A model generated the notes under the pieces. That model did no database searches. It was not told the DNA's origin and worked only from the letters and a program-made list of their open reading frames with translations. A stretch of DNA of 64,000 nucleotides from Aspidiotus rigidus (Eukaryota > Arthropoda > Insecta > Hemiptera > Diaspididae), in the NCBI GenBank assembly GCA_035079385.1, contig JAVHKY010000034.1, forward strand, positions 124,001 to 188,000, in the 5' to 3' direction. Positions 1 to 10,960 of the stretch are shown here, in pieces (the first letter of the stretch is position 1; each line of letters opens with the position of its first letter). A program made the translations under genes and the position numbers.

Positions 1-106
1 ACTATGCCGTTGACTGTTTTTCACTATCAAATTGGAGTCTTGAGTAATTCGCGTTTGAACATTCAAAAATTGCCGAAAACTGTACTTCCAAAATGCAATA
101 CCACAG

Positions 107-447
107 TAAAAACAGAATACTGAGGTATGTTCAACCACATAAAAATGTAGTTTGAACCTTGCTATATAACATATTTACGATTTAGAATAATCGCTCAATT
201 CTTCAAGCAGATATGAACGATATTTGTACAAGACTATTTTCAGCTTTGAACGCGGGGCAATGTACGTCCTCGCGTCGCGACGCAGAATCGCGTGTTTCCC
301 CGCAATTGAAGCTGAAAATAGTCTTGTGTAATATTGTTCATAACTGCTCGAAGAATTGTGCGATTATTCTTGATTTTAAATATGTTATGGAGTAATGTTC
401 GAACTACATTATCGTGCTGTGGAATATACCGCATTATTCTGTTTTTG
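107..447. repeat. Imperfect palindrome of about 340 bp with a GC-rich loop
   Basis: The left arm (about 107-250) and right arm (about 305-447) are reverse complements with scattered mismatches; both outer ends contain AAAACAGAATA. The central 50 bp or so is GC-rich with several CG dinucleotides, unlike the AT-rich arms. Short ORFs on both strands here are by-products of the palindrome. It is best read as a foldback MITE or part of the surrounding CACTA-like element. Confidence 0.65.
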
Positions 448-470
448 ATGTGATATCGTATCGGTTGCCG

Positions 471-577
471 GACATTTTTCCGAAAAAATTTTTCCGACAG
501 CACATGTTTCCGAATTGAAATTTTTCCGACACTCACTTTTTCCGACAGACAAAATTCCGAAAACTTTTATTCCGAAT
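471..577. repeat. Left terminal inverted repeat of FLYWCH element 1
   Basis: Begins GACATTTTTCCG and carries at least six copies of TTCCGA(C). It pairs almost perfectly with the reverse complement of the right end at 1622. Confidence 0.75.
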
Positions 578-732
578 GCTAACATTGAAAGTTTTCCGAC
601 AATATTTTTTCCGAAAAAAAATTTTCCGACAACGATTTAAAAAAACCAATTTCCGACACTTTTGCCTGGCATTCCGGAAAAACAGTTAAACCCCGTGTGC
701 ATGAACGGGCATTCCTTCAGTATCAAGTGAAG

Positions 733-1337
733 ATGCCTCCTGAAATCATAGCCAACAAGCTACACCTCGATGGATACATATACTACAAGTCCCGTGAGCG
801 AAAAGAGAAAACATACTGGGATTGCAGAAGAACGAAGAGGAAGGAGTGTACCGCGCGAGCCGTTACAATTGTAAATGCTTCGGACGGACATATTGAGGTA
901 CTCAAAGGACCGACGGATTCCACTCACTCACATCCACCTGATCGCGAAGAGGTAGCCGCTGAGAAAATAACTCAAGGAATACAGCGCAGCGCAAGGCTGC
1001 TACACAACCGGAGTTGCGGCCTGCACAGCTTCTTAGGTGTGAACTGCAGGGTACCTCGGGTTCTGTACTCAGCCAAATGCCTGAACAAACAGCGCTGCTA
1101 CGCACCATCAGGCGTGTACGAAGTACGAACAGCGTACCAAACCCGAAATCATTGGCCGATCTAGGCGAGCTGCCGGATGAGTACCAGAAGACGTTGCTCG
1201 ATGAACAGTTCCTCATGTACGACTCCCTCACTGATGCGCATGACGACCGCGATACCGAAGACGAGGAGGACAAAGGACTGTCGGACGACGACGACGAAGA
1301 GCAGACTATCCGAACTTGCCAGTCATTCAGTATTTGA
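733..1337 (+). pseudogene. FLYWCH zinc-finger protein with MULE-type linker, frameshifted
   Basis: The finger runs from about residue 7 of a start at 733: an F/Y-x-Y stretch (GYIYY), then WDC, a second Cys in ECTARA, and a His pair in THSHPP. This is the C2H2 pattern of the FLYWCH branch of the WRKY-GCM1 fold, a DNA-binding zinc finger. An ATG at 697 is in frame, but 733 aligns with the start in the second FLYWCH element at 32896. After the finger the frame runs off to a stop at 1162-1164. The expected linker (LADLGELPDEYQKTLL, then FLMYDS) continues in another frame from about 990 to 1337, so there is a frameshift near 985-1000. That linker normally leads into a MULE transposase domain; here an Asp/Glu-rich tail and a stop follow. 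Finger identity is confident; function of this copy is doubtful. Confidence 0.7.
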
Positions 1338-1404
1338 GAACATTATCGCATAATGTTACCCTTTAATGCATTGAAATTGTAGTCGGAAAAATAATTTGTA
1401 CTTA

Positions 1405-1622
1405 AAAGCTTTTCGGAATTTTGTCTGTCGGAAAAAGTGAGTGTCGGACAATGATGTCGGAATAAAAGTTTTTCGGAATTTTGTCTGTCGGAAAAAGTGA
1501 GTGTCGGACAATGATGTCGGAATAAAAGTTTTTCGGAATTTTGTCTGTCGGAAAAAGTGAGTGTCGGAAAAATTTCAATTCGGAAACATGTACTGTCGGA
1601 AAAATTTTTTCGGAAAAATGTC
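1405..1622. repeat. Right terminal inverted repeat of FLYWCH element 1, internally expanded
   Basis: Complement of the left repeat. Bases 1441-1500 and 1501-1560 are identical 60-bp units, and 1409-1440 is a partial third, so the right end has about three units where the left end has one. Each unit contains several GTCGGA motifs. Confidence 0.8.
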
Positions 1623-1793
1623 ACCCCAGGTACATTTTTTGGCAATTTTTTAATTTTCAAACGCAAATTACTCGGAACTCCGATGTGATAGCGAAAAACG
1701 GTCAACGGCATAGTGTTCAGCGTGAAAAATACTTTTAGAAACTCCTTAGATAGTTCATGTTCATTCAAAAAATTTGAAATTTGTTCAGTAGTG

Positions 1794-2690
1794 TTATTTA
1801 TGGACAATTTTCAGAAATTTGTGGAATTAATCATGGATTTATACCAATTAAAATTGAATCATTTAATTTAAATAATTTTTTAAAATAAATCTAAATATTA
1901 TATGTATCTATTTATTTGAATTTAATTTATAAAATTCGTATATTATTACGTAATTTTAATCTTAAATTTAATTATTATACTATAATTGATATGATACAAC
2001 GATTATCATTATTCTCTATCAATTTATTATTTATAAATTAATTGTTATCAATTTAATTTATGTTAATTTTGTTATTTAAATTAACTCTTTAAAAATTGTT
2101 TTTTAATAATTTTTTTATTTGTCATAAATACACCTGATAATTTTCTATTAATTGAATGTAAAATTGAACAGAAAAATGAAAAATATCATTCTGGTTCAAT
2201 ATGATTATTTAAAATCATTGAAATCATTAAATAATTAATTCTCATTTAAAGGAACAAATATGTTAAATAAATTGAATGATACCTATAAAAAGTTATTCAT
2301 TTTCAATTTTTTTAGTTGTTTTATAATTATTTTTATTGAATGATTAATTATTCTGAAAAAAAAAAATTAATAATTTTGATTAAATCAACTATATCAAGAA
2401 AATTTCAATAAGATCTTTATTTTTTCAAAATAATATTATATTATTATAAACTTCTTAAATAAAGTTGAAATTTAATTCCAAAAAATAAAATTGATATAAA
2501 ATTAAATTTAAAAAAAAAAATTATATTTAATAATTATTCCTGTTGGAACTCCTTAAATTGAATATAATAAATCGAATATTTTTATGATTAGCAGAATATG
2601 TTCATTTATTGAATAATTTCATTTTTAAGAATATTATTCATTTTTAAATCTTATTTTATTTTAAATATCTTTCTTTATCCGCGAGTTTGC
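1794..2690. other. AT-rich stretch without recognisable features
   Basis: Nearly all A and T in short runs with stop codons in every frame. I see no gene, terminal repeat or clear tandem unit. Confidence 0.7.
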
Positions 2691-3220
2691 GAGTAATATG
2701 ATAGTTGATTCATTCCTAAGAAATCGGCTGGAAATTTTGGGCAAAAATGAGCGACCGCGGTTTGCACGACAATAGACCAAAAAAAGAAAGTGAAATATTG
2801 GTAGATGTTGAGGAAAAATCTACTCAAAACGGATCAAGGTGTCTCCCAAAAGATCTGCCCAGAAATCGACTAGAAATCTTTGTCAAAATTGAGTAATAAA
2901 TACAATATCAATTTTCGACTAAGAAACGAGGAAAAATTCCATTTTGTGTTGACAATTATAACGACCAGAAAATAGGTCCAAATGTATTCAGCATAGTGAT
3001 CAAAAATCAACCAAAAATATGATCAAAATTTAGTAGGAATAATATCCGACCAACAATCAACTGAAATGAATAGACAAAATTTGGTCGATTTATCTCAAAA
3101 ATTTACTAAAAATCAACCATTTTCTGATGGTACCATAATATTTGGCTTTTTTGCAGTCGTACGACCAAAAACAAACGAATGTCGACCATATAGTGATGGT
3201 CGATTTGGTTTATCGGGACG
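2691..3220. other. Unassigned sequence rich in TCGACC/GACCA words
   Basis: Low-complexity text with repeated GACCAAAAA and AAATCGACT words, resembling an old short repeat. No reading frame or terminal repeats could be recognised. Confidence 0.4.
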
Positions 3221-3521
3221 CAGAGAACCTGTTTTATGAGTCAAATGGGATTTGGTATTGAAAATTCAAGGAAACCTAGACCTAGATAAAGCTAGTATAA
3301 AGAAGGCCTACACCTATTGTAAGCCTAGTATAATATAGTTTGAGAGTCTAAATTTTTCTCAAATCTCCAGCTTTATATGATAGCTCGAGAGATGAAATTT
3401 TTCTAAGTCCCTCTCCTATCATAATAGCTCGAGAGTCGAAATTTTTCCAAGTTTTTTGCCGGACGGCGCACGGCGCATGGCAAATTTCTCAAAAAGACCC
3501 CCATAAAACAGGTTCCCTGTT
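3221..3521 (+). mobile_element. Family A non-autonomous element, copy A1
   Basis: Starts with a CAGAGAACCTGTTTTATG variant and ends with the complement (CATAAAACAGGTTCCCTG). Inside are the family's TTGGTATTGAAAATTCAAGG segment, the CTAGACCTAGATAAAGC segment and one to two 45-bp-type modules with CTCGAG. The outer subterminal stretch present in full copies is missing at its left end. It is followed by AAAA, the family's usual target word. Confidence 0.65.
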
Positions 3522-4480
3522 AAAATTTTGACTGTCCAGCTGTATGTGATAGGATGGGAACTTACGAAACTGTCCTCGTCGGAGGTATATAATTATGATA
3601 GGAGAAGGACTTGGAAAAATTTCGATCCTCCAGCCATATATGATAGGAGAGGGACTAGGAAAAATTTCGACTCTTGAGCTATATAATTATGATAGAAGGT
3701 GACTTTGTCTAAGTCCTTCTCCTAACATACATAGGTAGCTCGAGATTCGAGAAAAATTTATCTCTTGAACTACATTATACTAGGCTTATAGTAAGTCTAG
3801 ACCTTCTTTATACTATACCTTTCTTCCTTGAATTTTTAATACCAAATCCCATTTGCTTTTTAAAGTTCTTCCCATTATAAATAGCTACAAAGCCCGGGTC
3901 TATGACGTCACAATTTGAGGACATCATGGGTCAACCTTGTGACATCACATTCTGGTGACGTTATAGATCAGTTTTTATAAGTTTCCCTCCCGTTATATTT
4001 AGCTCCAGAGCCCAGGCCCGTAACGTCACAATGTGATGACGTCATAGGTCAGCCTTTTGACGTCCTAATGTTGTACGTTTTCAGATCCCACGTGTCCCAA
4101 AGAACTGGTTTCCTGCCACGCCTCGTTCAACCCCGTTAAAGTTCGAGCCATTGGAAATAATGAAAGAGAACAAACCGCATAAGAATTCGTAGAGTTATAG
4201 GACCACTTCAATCTGGAATGTTTATGAATGGCTACCCCCACGTTCAATTGTTAGGTAGGATAAAGCAATCTGAGGTGGTAAGTTGTCAAAATTTTTTAAC
4301 TGAGGAAAATTATGAACCCAAGGTTTGCTAACAACATTCAACAGTGCTTTGTAAAACAGACTTATGAACATGGAACAGAAAGACAAAATATGTCTGATCA
4401 GGAGACTTAATTGGATGATATTTCTGAGTCCCTAGCTCGAGAATCGAAATTTTTCCAAGTCCCCTCCCCCTCTCCATGAA
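3522..4480. repeat. Composite of Family A modules and TGACGTCA repeats
   Basis: Contains CTCGAG/TATATATGATAG modules, two blocks with TGACGTCA or near matches (about 3903-4060), and fragments like those at 9.5-12.2 kb and 63.7 kb. No protein-coding potential was recognised. Confidence 0.55.
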
Positions 4481-4680
4481 GTCATCAACCTCAAGCCAGT
4501 CGCGCCCGCACTCGCGGACGAAAATTTCCTGAAAGTACCTCCAACAAAAAAGAAAGAGGCTTTCCCGCTAAAAGGGAAGGTTAACTGTGAGCGAAACAAG
4601 CAAAAAAGTTTTCGGGCTCCGCAGTTTCATTTCTCTCGGGCCCGGAAATCCTCTCAACGGTCCCGCTCGTTACAGAGACA

Positions 4681-5475
4681 TCTGCTGGTGCAGCGAGCAG
4701 AAGCCTTATATCCGGAGTTCCTCAAGGCTCTGTCATGGGCCCTATATTGTGGAACATCGCCTTCAACAGCTTATTCAAGATAGTTGGCAGTAAGGATACA
4801 GCTCATATGCTGTGCCAACGACAGACTGGTGATTGGGTCAGTCCACACCATTGCCAAAGTGGAGACCAAGGTGAACCAAGCATTAGAGACCGTGACCCGT
4901 TAAATTGAGTCAGCTTGATTGAAATTGGCAGTAGATAAAACGGAACGACCCGTCTAACGTTTAGTTCACTAATCGATTTCTAGTCGATAAGCAATTTGAG
5001 ATGGACGTCGATTTTAGGTCGACAACAGCATTAAAAATCTACCTCATATCGCTCAAAAGATAAGTTGATTCCAGGTTGAGACAGTGACGCGTTGGATCGA
5101 GTCGGCCAGACTAGAACTTGCAGTAGGAAAGACGGAGGCCATATTATTCAGAAGTTCGGTACTCTCACCTTTCGCCCGCAAGGTATGAAAAGTATTATGA
5201 TCAAGAAGGTTGTAATGTATTTGGAAAATCTGGTTTGACTCAAAGCCAAGCTTGCAAGTACCATTTTTTCTGATGGAAGCGGCCGCCTCGTGCCAAACCC
5301 AGGAGGACAGAGGGAAACAAGAAGGAGGATCATGATGAGCACTGTCACTTTGTCGACGTTTTTATATGAAATCCTAGTAAGGGTAGATAGCGTGCAGCAG
5401 AAAACAGATGGACAGATCCAACGATGATTAGAATTAAGGTGTGTTAGTGCCTCCAGCACTGTCTAGACGGAGGTT
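4681..5475 (+). pseudogene. R1-like LINE reverse transcriptase remnant
   Basis: In frame from 4681 the translation contains GVPQGSVMGPILWNIAF, the conserved RT palm block typical of R1-type LINEs. In another frame, 4870-4935 reads like the following helix (ETVTR, IESA, LKLAVDKTE). The same segment occurs again, less damaged, at about 5060-5150 (ETVTRWIESARLELAVGKTEA), so the copy is duplicated or composite. A GGQRETRRRIMMSTV-like stretch near 5305-5350 matches the C-terminal thumb region. About 4935-5060 is a unit of the 130-bp family found at 21.9-25.3 kb. Stops and frameshifts make it non-functional. Confidence 0.65.
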
Positions 5476-5915
5476 TTTTTTAGCGGGGAACCCGCTATCC
5501 CTTTTGTTGGGGGTACTTCCAAGAATTTTTCGTCTGCGAGCGCGAGCGATATTGATGACGTCACGAGGTTGATGACGTCACGGAGGGGGGAGGGAGACAG
5601 AAAAATTTCTACCTCCGAGCTATATATGATAGAAGAGGGACTTAGAAAAATTTTGACTCTCGAGCCATATACGACAAGAGGGGGACTTGAAAAAATTTCG
5701 ACCCTCTAGCCATATATGAAAGGAAAGGGACTGAGACCTCCGAGCTATATATGATAGAAGAGGGATTTGGAAAGACGACGGCTTCCTTGAAATTGCAGCG
5801 CGTTCATGTTGTCACGTCATGATTTTAGGACTTGGAAAACTTCAGGCACTAGGGAACTCGGGACAGTGGGTTCCCCGCTGCCATGGCAGTCCTACAATGG
5901 CATCTAATTTTTTCT
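5476..5915. repeat. Composite repeat with GCGGGGAACCCGC end (Family B)
   Basis: Opens with a GGGGAACCC palindromic word, then GAGCGCGAGCGA, two TGACGTCAC sites, 45-bp-type CTATATATGATAG modules, and closes near a TTCCCCGCTGCCATGGCA word. Related blocks occur at 10432-10640, 11628-11808 and 27290-27810. It looks like a second short non-autonomous family sharing internal modules with Family A. Confidence 0.5.
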
Positions 5916-5917
5916 AT

Positions 5918-5998
5918 TAGCACGTTCATCACTAATCGAGCTTCTTGCTGAGGAAAGAGCGGTGATGTTCAAAGCAGAGAAGAGGACAGTGACTGAGC
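5918..5998 (+). pseudogene. R1-like LINE C-terminal fragment
   Basis: A short stretch reading ELLAEERAVMFKAEKR-like. It recurs at about 18575-18620 and 30490-30545, in both cases with other R1-like RT sequence beside it. It is probably the region just upstream of the C-terminal zinc-binding part of the ORF. Too short and damaged to be functional. Confidence 0.45.
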
Positions 5999-6225
5999 AA
6001 GGATATCCCTCTATAGTTAGAGCAGTCCACCATCAGAGCCTTCTCAAAGTCTGCAAGTACGTCCTCTTGTTCGCAGATTTCTTGGAAAAGATTTATTAGT
6101 GCTCTGGTCAGTTCACCAACTCCATGCTTGGAAATTTCCAGTAGGAGGCCATTTTCGCTGGGGGGGGGGGGGTTCTTGTTCTTCAGCCGTTTCACAGCTG
6201 CAGTTACTTCGCTGGAGTTTAGTGC
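5992..6225 (-). pseudogene. LINE reverse transcriptase fragment (finger region)
   Basis: On the minus strand an EVTAAVKRLKN stretch, a helix with ELTRALINLFQEI, and SNYRGISLLS match the N-terminal RT blocks of non-LTR retrotransposons, where the normal pattern is a KxPG.DGI segment, then an L..L...W helix, then NYRPI/NYRGI. A G-run at 6162-6172 falls where the PGPDGI segment should be, giving PPPP, so the region is degraded. It abuts a plus-strand fragment, so two LINE pieces of opposite orientation meet near 5995. Confidence 0.6.
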
Positions 6226-6230
6226 GGAAG

Positions 6231-8429
6231 TTTGTCGGCCATGATCGGCCGAGTGTTCAGCAGATTAGGGTGATGCTTTCTCCGATGCTGTGGTGATGAA
6301 GTCCCATACGTATACATCGATATCGGGATTCATCAAAATCCTTTGAATAGATCAATTTGCTGGACGGACGGTGGACTGCGTACATTTAGCCCCAACACCC
6401 AAACAAGTTCTCTGTTAAAAGAGGAAAAACAGGTTGCCCATGGAATGCATGACAAAAATGTCGACCCGATCTAAACGGATTCATGAAGTAGGAAGAGGGG
6501 ACGGAGAGAAGGCGTGAATTGAAAAGGGAAAAAAGTTGAGAAAAACACCATCAAATACGTACATAAATAAGCCACAAAATGAGAAAGCGGGTGTGATTTT
6601 AGGTGCCCAATAATGAAGGAAAGTAGATGTGAATACTCATAAAAGGTTATTCTTAGATGTAAATGAGTCAATGGGCATGCATAATATTTAATAATGAATA
6701 GACTTAATTTCAACTGCTGCTGATCCAAAATAGATGCGAACTTCCTGCAGATCAATTTGAAGGCAAACAACAGCTCCCTATGTTAAAATTAGTACCTAAT
6801 CACTCCTCTGTTCGAGGCTAATATGAGGACTGTACCGAATGTATCTGTTAGGGAAATCAAATCGGGATGTCTGGATTTTAGATCAGTCGAAAAAATCGAG
6901 AGAAAAAAATTTACGAATTCTCCGAGTCCGATATAAACTATAACTGCCCTATTAAATAGGAAACCGAATGTCATTTTTTTCTTTTTTTTCATGGAATAAT
7001 TGGAGAGTATAGTTGCATATCGAATATTCGATCCAAATATACGAATTAATACTCGTACCTATCACGTTTTTGTCCAGACGCAATCAAGTTTCGAATTTAC
7101 TCTCGAAAATTTTGAGAAATTCAATGCGAGGACGAGCTTCGTTGTTGTTTCAACGAGCTAACGAGTTGAATCGAAAGTTCACATTTAAGAAGAAAGAAAA
7201 GAAAGAAAAAAAAAAAAAACATGTTCTTGTCTCGAAAATCTGATATGTCTCGTAACATACGAAAAGTTATGCACGTGCACGGTTGCACGTGTCAAATTAA
7301 TTAATTCTAGTATGTCAAACCTCGCAATACTTTCTTAGGCCTACGTGTAAAGTACACGCCGTATATTAAGTAAAAATTTGACGGATTCTAGAAACACGCG
7401 AGCTTTTCGAATAAGTTATGGGTCGTATTCGAGTTTCGTTGTGGCATTCGATTGTGACAAGCAGAATAGAAATTTTCTCCTGTTTAGCTGGACTCGCATA
7501 TGAAGCGTGTTACGTTATTTTATACACATCGTCGCCTGATGGTAATACCTGTGTAGCGCGAAATAAATTCATAATAAATTACCATTTAAAACGACGAATA
7601 TTTCTGAAAATTAATAGACCCTCGATATTATAATGTCGTAACGATGACATGTGAGAACTTGAGGCGAATTACCAGTAGCCACATATACATTGTAGGTCTA
7701 TTACACTTTTCAATTGCATCGAAACCAGTCCAGCGAACTTGAAAGCATTGCAATGCTGTCTTTATACTATATGCGCGCTAATAAGGCCAGTAATGCTAAA
7801 GGCATTAACAAGTCCGTACCGCTAGATTGATTAAAAAAAAAAAAACACAACCCAATATGAAAGTACTATGACACGCTCTCGATGAACCATAGAGTTTAAT
7901 ATACGAGCCCACACGTCCGAGGTAGAGGAAGATAAATAACTCTATCGAGTATTTTTCCTACTTCTAGTTTTGTGAAAATTTTGATTTTAAATTCGTAATT
8001 AAAAGAGCGCTTGACCTTAAAGGTAAATGACGGTACGAAATAGCCCGAGAGTTACGTACGTTTTCTCTTCTCCCAGGTTTAGGCAGTTTCTTAAAAATCA
8101 ATTTAGTTTGCCTGAAAACCGTTGAAAGGACTTTCGACCGGACCTTAAATTATAGATTATTTTAATTAATTTCTGATGGGGAACATGAAAGAAACTCGAT
8201 GAGAATATTTACTAAAGCCCAATCTTCTTACATCACGCACGGAGAATTTTCAAAAATTATTCTTTGAGCTACTATCAAAAATTAGAAAGTTTTAGGGCAG
8301 ATAAAAATGAACTTTGAGGATTGAAAAAGACAATATTATCTTGAAATATTGAAGATGTACCTACCGGGGATTCAATAAAAAATTTAGGAAAAATTTGTGT
8401 TTGGAAATGTCCCTAGGTAAATTTTGCGC
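6231..8429. other. No recognisable gene
   Basis: Apparently low-copy, AT-rich sequence. Only short frames without recognisable domains are present. Includes a purine tract at about 7190-7220 and an A-run at 7832-7844. I cannot exclude short exons. Confidence 0.5.
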
Positions 8430-9165
8430 CGGTCTCAAAAAATAGAATTTGGAAGGATATTCTTTTGGTTGTGGTATAATTTCGTAAAATAAGTATGTTT
8501 GCAAAATAAGGATTCAACGAAGAGTAAATTTATATAGCTTGTAGGTAATGCATGTAAGACTGTAGCTTGGTACAGCTCACGAGATACAACAATACTTTTG
8601 AGATTGCAGTGATAAACACTGAATCATCAAAAAATTCACAGTTCCGATTGTGTGCTAACGACATGTCGTAGCTCGGAAGGTGATAACATCAACCGTCCTA
8701 CTACCTAATATAACTACGCCCGCCAAACCTCTCTGCGAGTAGCGCAGTTACCAAGATTGCGGCGTAACGGAATCTTACATGCATATTGCCTTCCTCAAAT
8801 CCCAATTTGACAGTGAAAGGTGCTCCATATGAGTCTGCATGCATGCTCAAAATGGTCCTCTCGAAACCGTACCTCCTATTGACCCTTTTGGGGTCCGACG
8901 AGCGCGGATTTAGACAGGCTTGGCTCCATTCTCTCTTCGGAATCGTGCAGCAGCAGCAGCATGGGGGAAGCATGATATTTATGGATGTGAGAGACCACAA
9001 TGTGACTCTACGTCTACCGCGACTTTTCCGCGTTCATTACCGTCTTCATTAACTGGTCGGCAAATGAAGATAAAGCGTGCATGGGGTGAAGAGACCGGTC
9101 TAGCTACCCCGCTCACGTCTCAAGAAGGTCTTCTGTGGTCGATCAATCCTTTCCTGATCACAGTA
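8430..9165. repeat. Dispersed repeat, copy 1 of a pair with 9925-10335
   Basis: Shares GGAAGGATATTCTTTTGG, TGAGTCTGCATGCATGCTCA and a CAGCAGCAGCAGCATGGGGG block, in the same order, with 9925-10335. Copy 1 has about 300 bp more between the first two blocks. The frames here do not agree between copies, so it is probably not coding. Family unknown. Confidence 0.6.
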
Positions 9166-9539
9166 TAGTGTGATAACGATTCCTCTGCCCTTGTATTAGA
9201 GCACCCAAAATCACTCATCATTTATGTGAGGTGAAAATTCGATTGGTCATAGTCTCGTTTCATTCACTCAAAATTACTTACTGGCAGGCGGGTTCACTTG
9301 TCATCTTCATGGAATCGGCCCACGCTGGGGCTCCTTAAAGGAGGACTAAAATGCTACGCTCATAACTAGTCCTCTTCTGGTCCTCCTTGGTTCAACATTA
9401 GGTGAGACAAACGTGTCACCACCTTCTCGAAGTGGTCACTGTCGAAACAGAGCCGCCGGTAATTTAGTATCTTCTTAGTTTTAACAACCGTCCCCTACAA
9501 GTAGAAAACTCACGAGTTCTTTAACGGAATTGAACGAGA

Positions 9540-9925
9540 GGTGGTAGGAAACCAGTTTTATGGGGAACGTAGGATCTGAAAAACGTAGATTGTGACGCCA
9601 CGAGCGTGGACTTTGGAGCTTTACATAATAGGAAGGGAACTTGAAAAAACTGATTTAAGACAACAACAGGTTGTGACGTCACAAGGCTCACCTATGACGC
9701 TATCAAACTGTGACGTCACAGACCCCGCCCCCAAGCTATATATGATACGGGGGAAACTTGGAGAGTCTCACGGGTCCTTTAACGGAGTTGCACGAGGCGT
9801 GGCAGAGAACCTGTTTTATGGAGCACCTGGGGTCTAAAAAATGTAGATTGTGACGTGACAAGGTTGACCTATGACGTCATCGAATTGTGACGTCACAGGT
9901 CCGGACTGTGGAGCTACGACAACTG
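9540..9925. repeat. Composite TGACGTCA/Family A-like repeat
   Basis: Contains ACGGAGTTGAACGAGAGGTGG and GAGAACCTGTTTTATGG words (the Family A subterminal motif in variant form), several TGACGTCA or GTGACGTCACA sites, and a TATATATGATA module. The same order recurs at 10650-10815 and 11810-12190. Confidence 0.55.
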
Positions 9926-10335
9926 GTCTTGAAGGATAGAATCTGGAAGGATATTCTTTTGGTCGCGGTATAATTTCGTAAAATTAGTAAGTTTATGAAG
10001 CAATGATTGCAAAATGAGGATTTAACTAAGAGTAAACGTTGTCCATTTTGACAGTGAAACGGGTCCCATATGAGTCTGCATGCATGCTCAAAACGGTTCC
10101 CTACAAACTGCACCTCTGATATCAGTATTCACCTTTTGGGTGGTCCAACGAGGGAGGATTATCGAGTAGCTGGGCTTCATTCTCACTTCAAAGTGATGCA
10201 ACAGCAGCAACAGCAGCAGCATGGGGGAAGGGGTGATACTTGCGGATATGAGAAGCCACATCTGCAACGTTAATTTTCTTCTTCATTACCTCGGTGGCAA
10301 ATGTAGATAAATCCTCCCATGCCTCCGTGGTCCTT
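9925..10335. repeat. Dispersed repeat, copy 2 of a pair with 8430-9165
   Basis: Diverged copy of 8430-9165 carrying the same landmark words and a longer CAG/CAA microsatellite (about 10199-10221). Flanked on both sides by TGACGTCA composite repeats. Confidence 0.6.
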
Positions 10336-10431
10336 AGCATAAAGTTGACCCATGACGTTATCAAATTGTGACGTCACAGGCCCGGACTATGAAGTTCTAT
10401 ATAGTAGGAAGGGAACTTGAACAAAAATAGA

Positions 10432-10640
10432 TGCAATGGCAGCGGGCACCCAAGAATTTTCCAAGTCCCCCTCCTACCACATATAGCTCGAGAGTCACAA
10501 TTTTTCTGTCCCCCCTCTGCGTGACGTTATCAACCTCGTGACGTCATCAACTTCGTGATGTCATCAACCTCGAGCTGCTCGCGGACGAAAATTTCCTGAA
10601 AACCCCTAACAAAAGGGATTGCGGGTTCCCCGCAAAAAAA
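10432..10640. repeat. Family B copy
   Basis: Begins GCAATGGCAGCGGGCACCC and ends GCGGGTTCCCCGC, with a CTCGAG module, CGTGACGTCATCAA sites and CTCGCGGACGAAAATTTCC between. A near-identical block lies at 11628-11808. Confidence 0.55.
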
Positions 10641-10960
10641 CTAATCTATGACGTCATCAAATTGTGACGTCACGAAGATAACCTATGATGACATCAAACT
10701 GTGACGTCACAGGCTCCGTCTCCATTTGGAGGGAGAATTGGAAAAACTCGCGGGTTTTTTAACGGAGTTGAACGAGAGGTGGCAAGGAACCTGTTTTATG
10801 GGGAACATGGGATAAGAAAAATTTTTCCAAGTCCCCCTCCTATCATATATGGCTCGAGAGTCGAAATTTTTCTAAGTCCCCCTCCTATCATATATGGCTC
10901 GAGGGTCGAAATTTTTTTTAAGTCCCCCTCGTATCATATATTCTGGAGAGTCGAAATTTT

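Larger units (their letters stand above)
471..1622 (+). mobile_element. FLYWCH-carrying DNA transposon (MULE-like), non-autonomous
   Basis: Terminal inverted repeats of about 105 bp (471-577, and the complement ending at 1622) enclose one FLYWCH-finger reading frame. Both repeats consist of a TTCCGA or TTCCGAC motif repeated every 10-25 bp. FLYWCH fingers are known at the N-terminus of MULE-type transposases. No catalytic transposase domain follows, so this looks like a deletion derivative. I could not find a convincing 8-10 bp target duplication. Confidence 0.65.
1..1793. mobile_element. CACTA-like inverted-repeat element, left end outside the window
   Basis: Bases 1-85 are an inverted copy of about 1635-1718. 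Read on the minus strand from 1793, the right end starts CACTACTGAACA and closely matches both ends of the complete element at 20596-21603. Termini starting CACTA are typical of EnSpm/CACTA DNA transposons. The matching left terminus would lie upstream of base 1. No transposase is visible; the interior holds a palindrome and a nested FLYWCH element. The superfamily name rests on the termini alone. Confidence 0.5.

Noticed and set aside
213..536. Short genes on both strands at 213-395 and 240-536
   Set aside because: They lie in the arms and loop of a palindrome and mirror each other.
902..1273. Minus-strand gene opposite the FLYWCH frame
   Set aside because: Its serine-rich start is the antisense of the acidic tail; the FLYWCH frame has motif support.
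471..1622. 8-10 bp target duplication for the FLYWCH element
   Set aside because: The bases outside GACATTTTTCC on either side do not match, so no duplication is claimed.
6471..6770. Minus-strand frame of 99 codons
   Set aside because: Hydrophobic, AT-driven composition with no recognisable motif or signal; consistent with chance.
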